From NCBI GenBank assembly GCA_021204715.1, contig JAJPYW010000075.1:1-12332 (forward strand): a stretch of DNA of 12,332 nt. The letters are read 5' to 3'. Source of the stretch: Prevotellaceae bacterium (GTDB lineage: Bacteria; Bacteroidota; Bacteroidia; Bacteroidales; Bacteroidaceae). Under the pieces are notes generated by a model. It ran no database searches, was not told the origin of the DNA, and saw only the letters and a list, made by a program, of their open reading frames with translations. The translations under genes and the position numbers were made by a program. Below, in pieces: positions 7,268 through 12,332 of this stretch (the first letter of the stretch is position 1; every line of letters begins with the position of its first letter).

Positions 7268-8178
7268 TAGGCATCGGCGAAACCATATTGGACATCATCT
7301 TCCGTGACGGCCGGCCCACAGCGGCTGTACCGGGCGGTTCCGTGTTCAACGGCATCGTTTCATTGGCACGGGTGGGTGTGAAAGTGGACTTCATCAGCGA
7401 GACGGGCAACGACCGCATCGGCCAGATTATCCTGCAATTCATGCGTGCCAACGGAATCCCCACCCATCACATCAACGTCTTCCCAGATGGGAAATCACCC
7501 GTTTCCATCGCATTTCTCAACGACAAAAACGATGCGGAATACATTTTTTATAAAGAGTATCCCAAGCAGCGGTTGGACGTGGACTTCCCCGAACTTGCCC
7601 CGGACGACATCGTCATGATAGGTTCCTATTATGCCCTGAATCCCGAGTTGCGCGGCAAAGTGGTGGAGCTTTTGGAAAAGGCGCGCCGCAAAGGGGCCAT
7701 CATTTATTACGACCCCAACTTCCGCACCCCACACAAAGCAGAGGCGTTGAAAATCATGCCCTTCATTATTGAAAACTTCGAGTATGCCGACTTGGTACGC
7801 GGCTCGCAAGATGACTTCTACAACCTCTATGGCCTTGTCGATGCCGACAAAATCTACAAAGACAAAATCAAGTTCTATTGCCCCCGTTTCCTCTGCACGG
7901 CCGGTGCCGGCAACATTGTCTTGTACACCCCCTCTTTCCGCAAAGATTATACCATTCCACCAATGGAGGCGGTGAGTACCATCGGGGCAGGCGACAACTT
8001 CAACGCCGGCATTGTCTTCGGTCTGTTGAAATACGGCATTGGCCGTAAGGACATCCCTGTCATGACAGAATATGACTGGGACAAGGTTGTGAGTTGCGGC
8101 ATTGCTTTCGCCACCGAAGCCTGCCGGAGCTTGAACAACTCCATTTCCAATGAATTCGCACAGAAATTACGCGGATAG
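7255..8178 (+). CDS. PfkB family carbohydrate/nucleoside kinase
   Basis: Ribokinase-fold kinase of 307 residues that transfers the ATP gamma-phosphate to a sugar or nucleoside hydroxyl; the substrate cannot be read from the sequence. The first PfkB signature is PGGSVFNGIVSLARVG (residues 26-41). The second is TIGAGDNFNAG (242-252), with Asp247 as catalytic base and GAGD as anion hole. The residue after the Asp is Asn, where Thr or Ser is more usual. YYDPNFR (151-157) and VRGSQDDF (181-188) are the usual central elements of fructokinase/ribokinase-like members. The start at 7255 gives the standard N-terminal beta-strand MRKVVGIGETILD, with a weak GAGG at 7246-7249 upstream. It stands alone: divergent from the M16 gene and separated from the helicase by a fresh promoter. 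Annotators often label this group fructokinase or adenosine kinase, but neither is demonstrated here. Confidence 0.92.
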   Translation: MRKVVGIGETILDIIFRDGRPTAAVPGGSVFNGIVSLARVGVKVDFISETGNDRIGQIILQFMRANGIPTHHINVFPDGKSPVSIAFLNDKNDAEYIFYKEYPKQRLDVDFPELAPDDIVMIGSYYALNPELRGKVVELLEKARRKGAIIYYDPNFRTPHKAEALKIMPFIIENFEYADLVRGSQDDFYNLYGLVDADKIYKDKIKFYCPRFLCTAGAGNIVLYTPSFRKDYTIPPMEAVSTIGAGDNFNAGIVFGLLKYGIGRKDIPVMTEYDWDKVVSCGIAFATEACRSLNNSISNEFAQKLRG

Positions 8179-8201
8179 TAAGGAGTGAAGCAAAAAATAT
8201 G

Positions 8202-8209
8202 TAACTTTG
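8202..8209 (+). promoter_or_regulatory. -7 box for the DEAD-box helicase gene
   Basis: TAACTTTG is an exact TAnnTTTG match, 24 bp after the PfkB stop and 31 bp before the helicase ATG at 8241. The leader that would follow (about 25-30 nt) is A/C-rich and lacks a Shine-Dalgarno, as is common in Bacteroidetes. No -33 TTTG is seen at the normal distance. It probably also drives metK, which has no box of its own. Confidence 0.65.
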
Positions 8210-8240
8210 CAGCCCAAAAACAAACACTTATACTTATTTA

Positions 8241-10259
8241 ATGAAGACATTTGAAGAGCTGGGTGTGTCGCCCCAGATACGCCGCGCCATTGAAGAAATG
8301 GGCTACGTACAACCCATGCCCGTACAAGAAGAAGTAATACCCTACCTTTTAGGAGAGAACAACGACATCGTGGCTTTGGCCCAGACAGGCACCGGCAAGA
8401 CCGCCGCTTTCGGCCTGCCGCTCATCCAAAAGACCGACGTGAGCCGTGAAGTTCCCCAATCCCTCATTCTCTGCCCCACCCGCGAGCTCTGCTTGCAAAT
8501 AGCCGGAGACTTGAACGACTACTCCAAATACGTAGAAGGGTTGCGTGTGCTGCCTGTTTATGGAGGCTCCTCCATAGAGAGCCAGATACGTGCCTTGAAA
8601 CGGGGTGTGCACATCATCGTGGCCACCCCCGGCCGTCTCATCGACCTGATGGAACGCAAGACCGTCTCACTGTCCACCATCCAGAACGTGGTGATGGACG
8701 AAGCCGACGAGATGCTCGACATGGGCTTTACCGAAAGCATCGACGCCATCTTGGCCGATGTACCCAAAGAGCGCAATACGCTGCTCTTCTCCGCCACTAT
8801 GAGTGCCGAGATATCGCGCATCTCGAAGAACTACCTGCACGATGCCAAAGAAGTGGTCATCGGACGGCGCAATGAAGGGACAAGCAATGTAACCCATGTA
8901 GTCTACTGCGTCCATGCAAAAGACAAATACGCCGCGTTGAAGCGCATCGTCGACTATTACCCCCAGATATACGGCATCATCTTCTGCCGCACCCGCAAGG
9001 AGACGCAAGAGATTGCCGACAAACTGATGCAGGAAGGCTACAACGCCGATGCCTTGCACGGCGAATTGAGCCAAGCACAACGCGACGCCGTGATGCAGAA
9101 GTTCCGCATCCGCAACCTGCAACTGCTCGTGGCCACCGACGTGGCAGCCCGCGGCTTGGACGTGGAAGACCTCACCCATATCATCAATTACGGCTTCCCC
9201 GACGACAATGAAGTCTACACCCACCGCAGCGGGCGTACCGGGAGAGCCGGCAAGTTAGGCACCTCCATAGCCATCATCAACCTGCGCGAGAAAGGGAAGA
9301 TGCGCCAGATAGAACGCACTATAGGCAAGAAGTTCCAACAAGGTGTCATGCCCACCGCCAAGCAGATTTGCGAGCAGCAGCTGCTCAAAGTGATCGACGA
9401 CTTGGAAAAAGTGAAGGTCAATGAAGCCGAGATAAACGACTTCATGCCCGACATCTACCGCAAGCTCGACTGGCTCTCCAAAGAAGACCTTATCAAGCGC
9501 ATGGTTTCCCGTGAATTCAACCGTTTCTCCGAATACTACCACGACCGCGAGGAGATAGAGTTGGCCACAGACGACAACCCCCGCGCCAAGAAGGGCAAAG
9601 GCGAACGCGGCGCTAAAGGCGGGAACGGCCGCAGCCGCAAAGCAGAGCCGGGTTACACCCGCCTCTTCATCAATTTAGGCAAAAAAGACGGGCTCTTCCC
9701 TAACGAACTCATGGGGCTCATCAACCGCAATATCCGCGGCCGGGTAGCGTTGGGGCGCATCGACATCATGCAAAACTTCTCCTTCTTTGAAGTAGAAGAA
9801 AAAGACACCCCCACCGTGCTGAAATTCCTGAACCGCGCCAACTGGAGCGGACGCAAGGTATCCGTGGAGGTAAGTGACGAAAGTGACGGCAAACGGGAAC
9901 AAGGCAGGGAGACCGCCGGCGACTTCACCCCCGACAAGCCGCAGCGCGCTTCTTATCCGCACGAGAAAGCGGATAATTATCATGCTTATGAACAGACCGA
10001 CAAGTCTTTCCAAGAGAAACCGGCCCGTCCCCTTCGTGAAAGGCCTGCGAAGCGCGAGCGTAAGCAAACCGGGACGGCCGACGACTTCTACGCCAAACCA
10101 CACCCCAAGAAAGACGACTGGAAGCAGTTCTTCCAACACAATGACACCCAAAGGGGCAAAGGCAAGAAGAGTTCTCAAACCAAAGACTACTTCAAAGGGC
10201 CCGAGCCCGATTTCAGCGAAGAAGGGTGGGCAAGGAGAATGCCTAAGAAAAAGAAATAA
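8241..10259 (+). CDS. DEAD-box RNA helicase with DbpA-type RNA-binding domain
   Basis: ATP-dependent RNA helicase of the DeaD/CsdA/DbpA kind, acting in ribosome assembly, RNA decay or cold adaptation. The 672 residues show the full motif series: aromatic Phe4 and Gln29 of the Q motif (MPVQ), AQTGTGKT (47-54), PTREL (79-83), TPGR (129-132), DEAD (153-156), SAT (184-186), IIFCRTRKE (246-254), [11 protein letters not shown] (298-308) and [10 protein letters not shown] (328-337). After a linker rich in Lys, Gly and Arg (about 447-468) comes a DbpA-like RNA-binding fold (about 471-545) starting [14 protein letters not shown]. The last 125 or so residues are low-complexity, charged and probably disordered, ending in MPKKKK, as in many helicases that bind RNA non-specifically. 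It has its own -7 box at 8202 and lies 35 bp before metK. DeaD is the likeliest name, but DbpA-like specificity cannot be excluded. Confidence 0.95.
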   Translation: MKTFEELGVSPQIRRAIEEMGYVQPMPVQEEVIPYLLGENNDIVALAQTGTGKTAAFGLPLIQKTDVSREVPQSLILCPTRELCLQIAGDLNDYSKYVEGLRVLPVYGGSSIESQIRALKRGVHIIVATPGRLIDLMERKTVSLSTIQNVVMDEADEMLDMGFTESIDAILADVPKERNTLLFSATMSAEISRISKNYLHDAKEVVIGRRNEGTSNVTHVVYCVHAKDKYAALKRIVDYYPQIYGIIFCRTRKETQEIADKLMQEGYNADALHGELSQAQRDAVMQKFRIRNLQLLVATDVAARGLDVEDLTHIINYGFPDDNEVYTHRSGRTGRAGKLGTSIAIINLREKGKMRQIERTIGKKFQQGVMPTAKQICEQQLLKVIDDLEKVKVNEAEINDFMPDIYRKLDWLSKEDLIKRMVSREFNRFSEYYHDREEIELATDDNPRAKKGKGERGAKGGNGRSRKAEPGYTRLFINLGKKDGLFPNELMGLINRNIRGRVALGRIDIMQNFSFFEVEEKDTPTVLKFLNRANWSGRKVSVEVSDESDGKREQGRETAGDFTPDKPQRASYPHEKADNYHAYEQTDKSFQEKPARPLRERPAKRERKQTGTADDFYAKPHPKKDDWKQFFQHNDTQRGKGKKSSQTKDYFKGPEPDFSEEGWARRMPKKKK

Positions 10260-10265
10260 AAAAAC

Positions 10266-10278
10266 GTACCTGCGGTAC
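10266..10278. repeat. Tight hairpin between helicase gene and metK
   Basis: GTACC (10266-10270) and GGTAC (10274-10278) form a perfect 5-bp stem with a 3-nt loop in the 35-bp gap. An A-run precedes it and no T-run follows, so it is not a good intrinsic terminator for the rightward transcript. It could modulate read-through into metK or affect access to its start codon 16 nt further on. Confidence 0.3.
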
Positions 10279-10294
10279 AATCAACAACGAAACT

Positions 10295-11587
10295 ATGGGA
10301 TATCTATTCACATCCGAATCGGTGTCGGAAGGACACCCCGATAAAGTGGCGGACCAAATATCAGACGCCGTACTCGACAAACTCTTGGCCTACGACCCCA
10401 ACTCAAAAGTGGCGTGCGAGACGTTGGTCACTACCGGTCAGGTCATCTTGGCAGGAGAGGTACGGACCAAAGCCTACGTCGATTTGCCCCTCATAGCCCG
10501 GGAGGTCATACAAAAGATAGGTTACACCAAAGGCGAGTATATGTTCGAGAGCAACTCGTGCGGCGTGCTCAGCGCCATCCACGAGCAAAGCCCCGACATC
10601 AACCGCGGCGTGGAACGGGAAAACCCCATGGAGCAGGGAGCCGGCGACCAAGGCATCATCTTCGGCTACGCCACCAATGAGACCGAAAACTATCTCCCCC
10701 TGTCGCTCGACTTGGCCCACCGCATCCTGCGCGTGCTGGCAGACATCAGGCGCGAAGGCAAGCTGATGCCCTACTTGCGTCCCGATGCCAAGAGTCAGGT
10801 CACCATCGAGTACGATGACAACGACCGGCCAGTCCGCATCGACACCATCGTCCTCTCCACCCAGCATGACGAGTTCATCCTGCCTGCCGACGGAAGCCCC
10901 GAAGCGCAGGCGGCCGCCGACAAAGCCATGCTCGACATCATCCGCCGCGACGTCATCGGGGTGCTCATGCCGCGCGTCATCGCCTCCATCCACTCCCAAA
11001 AAGTACGGGACCTCTTCGACGCAGGCATCAACTACCTTGTCAACCCCACCGGCAAGTTTGTCATCGGCGGCCCCCACGGTGACACCGGCCTTACCGGACG
11101 CAAGATTATCGTTGACACTTACGGCGGCAAAGGCGCCCATGGCGGCGGCGCCTTTTCAGGAAAGGATCCCTCGAAAGTGGACCGCTCGGCCGCTTACGCC
11201 GCACGCCACATAGCCAAGAACCTCGTGGCCGCCGGCGTAGCCGACGAGATATTGGTGCAAGTTTCCTACGCCATTGGCGTGGCACGCCCCGTGAGCATCT
11301 ACGTGAACACCTACGGACGCAGCCACGTGCAACTCACCGACGGCGAGATTGCCCGCAAAATCGGCGAGCTCTTCGACCTGCGTCCCAAAGCCATCGAGGA
11401 ACGGCTGAAGTTGCGCAATCCTATCTATTTGGAGACTGCCGCCTACGGACACGTGGGGCGCGCGCCCAAAGTGGTGACCAAGCAATTCAACTCCCGCTAC
11501 GAGGGCAACAAAACCCTCACTGTTGAACTGTTCACGTGGGAGAAATTAGACTACGTGGAACGGGTTAAAGCCTCATTCGGTTTGTAG
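10295..11587 (+). CDS. metK: S-adenosylmethionine synthetase
   Basis: Makes S-adenosylmethionine from methionine and ATP, releasing phosphate and pyrophosphate; a cytoplasmic homotetramer in known relatives. The 430-residue protein is longer than the E. coli form (384), consistent with the Bacteroidetes type, which carries an extra segment in the middle (here roughly residues 198-245). Recognisable elements are [17 protein letters not shown] (8-24) with His14 and Asp16, signature 1 GAGDQG (115-120), [13 protein letters not shown] (258-270), and signature 2 GGGAFSGKD (283-291) followed by [11 protein letters not shown]. The start at 10295 gives the standard [11 protein letters not shown]-terminus, with no Shine-Dalgarno. 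There is no room for a SAM riboswitch in the 35-bp gap to the helicase gene and no separate promoter box, so it is probably transcribed from the helicase promoter or one hidden in its coding region. Confidence 0.98.
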   Translation: MGYLFTSESVSEGHPDKVADQISDAVLDKLLAYDPNSKVACETLVTTGQVILAGEVRTKAYVDLPLIAREVIQKIGYTKGEYMFESNSCGVLSAIHEQSPDINRGVERENPMEQGAGDQGIIFGYATNETENYLPLSLDLAHRILRVLADIRREGKLMPYLRPDAKSQVTIEYDDNDRPVRIDTIVLSTQHDEFILPADGSPEAQAAADKAMLDIIRRDVIGVLMPRVIASIHSQKVRDLFDAGINYLVNPTGKFVIGGPHGDTGLTGRKIIVDTYGGKGAHGGGAFSGKDPSKVDRSAAYAARHIAKNLVAAGVADEILVQVSYAIGVARPVSIYVNTYGRSHVQLTDGEIARKIGELFDLRPKAIEERLKLRNPIYLETAAYGHVGRAPKVVTKQFNSRYEGNKTLTVELFTWEKLDYVERVKASFGL

Positions 11588-11625
11588 CCCCTTCCTTGAC
11601 AATACGACGGCAATCTAAGAAGGCC

Positions 11626-12332
11626 ATGATGACGGTTTGGAGCCTTTGTACAGTAGCGGCAGGATTGGAAGGCATCCCCATGCCCTACACCCCGCGGATG
11701 GACAACGGCATCACCGCCATCCTGATCGGTTGCTTTTTCCTCTCCGCCTACATTCTTTCGCGCAGCCGCAAGTTCCTGCAACAGTTGGCCAAAGACTTCC
11801 TGCTGCACCGTGAACGTCCCAGCATCTTCACCACCTCCTCGGCCAGCGACCTGCGCTACCTGTTGCTCCTGCTCTTACAAACCTGTGTGCTATGCGGCAT
11901 ATACTTCTTCGACTGCTCCATCGACAAGTACCCCCGGTTGTTGCACCAATCCACTCCCTTCATCCTGCTGAGCCTCTACACGGGCGCATGCTTGCTCTAC
12001 CTCTTTGTCAAGTGGTTGCTCTACACCTTCCTCGGTTGGATATTCTTTGACAGAAGCGTAGTATCGCAATGGTTGGAATCCTATTCCACGCTGCTTTATT
12101 ATTTGGGGTTCGCACTTTTCCCGCTCGTCTTGCTCATAGTTTATTTCAATTTGAGCCTTCAAATAGTACTTGTTGTAGGCCTCATTTTGGTACTTTTGTT
12201 TAAAATATTGGTGTTTTACAAATGGATAAAGCTTTTTTGTAACAATTTGCATGGCATTTTGCTTTTAATTGTCTACTTTTGCAGTGTGGAAATCATCCCT
12301 TGCCTGATGATGCGACAAGGGTTGGTCCGGTT
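11626..12332 (+). CDS. DUF4271 membrane protein, 3' end cut by window edge
   Basis: The frame stays open from 11626 to the right edge (235 codons plus two bases), so the stop is outside. The sequence fits the Bacteroidetes DUF4271 family of integral membrane proteins, whose biochemical role is unknown. Hydrophobic segments are visible at about residues 28-45, 77-95, 111-139, 155-174, 177-198 and 207-227, i.e. five or six transmembrane helices. Conserved-looking features are EGIPMPYTPR near the N-terminus, FLLHRERPSIF, the KWLLYTFLGWIFFD stretch and ESYSTLLYYLGFALFP. By comparison with relatives I expect only about 10-20 residues to be missing. ATGs at 11626 and 11629 are both possible; AAGAAGG at 11617-11623 is better spaced for the second. 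It lies 38 bp after metK with no promoter box seen between. Base composition turns AT-rich after about 12080, within the gene. Confidence 0.85.
   Translation, partial: MMTVWSLCTVAAGLEGIPMPYTPRMDNGITAILIGCFFLSAYILSRSRKFLQQLAKDFLLHRERPSIFTTSSASDLRYLLLLLLQTCVLCGIYFFDCSIDKYPRLLHQSTPFILLSLYTGACLLYLFVKWLLYTFLGWIFFDRSVVSQWLESYSTLLYYLGFALFPLVLLIVYFNLSLQIVLVVGLILVLLFKILVFYKWIKLFCNNLHGILLLIVYFCSVEIIPCLMMRQGLVR
12274..12281 (+). promoter_or_regulatory. Candidate -7 box inside the DUF4271 gene
   Basis: TACTTTTG matches TAnnTTTG exactly, in an AT-rich stretch close to the 3' end of the DUF4271 frame. TTTG at 12246-12249 could act as a -33 element, but the 24-bp gap is longer than the usual 19-21. If active it would drive the gene beyond the right edge. 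It coincides with Y-F-C codons, so the match may simply reflect coding. Confidence 0.3.

Noticed and set aside
8667..9224. 185-codon minus-strand ORF inside the helicase gene
   Set aside because: Antisense to the conserved helicase motifs; no family resemblance and no upstream signals.
10260..10294. SAM riboswitch upstream of metK
   Set aside because: The gap is only 35 bp, too short for any known SAM aptamer, and the only structure is a 5-bp hairpin.
10403..11140. 245-codon minus-strand ORF inside metK
   Set aside because: Fully antisense to a clearly conserved gene; the translation is Val/Asp/Gly-rich as expected from the complement of GC-rich codons, with no recognisable domain.
11890..12252. 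120-codon minus-strand ORF opposite the DUF4271 gene
   Set aside because: Antisense to the transmembrane segments of a frame that fits a known family and is open to the window edge.
1..12332. Mobile elements, CRISPR arrays, defence or toxin-antitoxin modules, tRNA or rRNA genes
   Set aside because: Read through for transposase, integrase or nuclease families, regularly spaced repeats and cloverleaf-type sequence; none found. The region is ordinary chromosomal backbone.

Overview
The window looks like a piece of a Bacteroidales chromosome, most likely Bacteroidaceae. Three things point there. The promoter boxes fit the Bacteroides -7 consensus TAnnTTTG. Several starts lack a Shine-Dalgarno sequence. 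The gene set (RNase III, a PFK of the Lys-124 class, a bacterial GH3 protein, CysRS, QueH, a single-domain M16 peptidase, a DEAD helicase with a DbpA-type RNA-binding domain, a 430-residue MetK and DUF4271) is typical of that group. Codons are fairly GC-rich with heavy use of TTG for leucine, so this is probably a higher-GC member of the family. The species cannot be fixed from the sequence.

Layout: rnc (+) enters from the left edge without its 5' end and overlaps the 3' end of a convergent 6-phosphofructokinase gene (-) by 63 bp. A 222-bp divergent intergenic region follows. It carries a clean -7 box for a tight three-gene run on the + strand: GH3-family protein, cysS (4-bp gap) and queH (17-bp gap). 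queH converges on an M16 zinc-peptidase gene (-) across 26 bp that contain part of a small stem-loop. A 345-bp divergent region comes next. It holds a probable M16 promoter, a repeated octamer and a possible 57-codon ORF that runs 14 bp into a PfkB-family kinase gene (+). Then come a DEAD-box helicase gene (+) with its own perfect -7 box, metK (+) 35 bp downstream, and a DUF4271 membrane-protein gene (+) that is cut by the right edge.

Functionally this is housekeeping DNA with an RNA and translation emphasis: dsRNA cleavage, Cys-tRNA charging, queuosine maturation and RNA remodelling. Central metabolism (PFK, a sugar or nucleoside kinase, S-adenosylmethionine synthesis) and protein turnover are also represented. 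I see no mobile element, CRISPR array, defence island, rRNA or tRNA gene, and no convincing new multi-gene system. The items most worth a second look are the bacterial GH3 enzyme in the cysS-queH operon, the unusual active-site residues of the PFK and RNase III, the rnc/pfkA tail-to-tail overlap, and the short ORF and repeat upstream of the PfkB gene.
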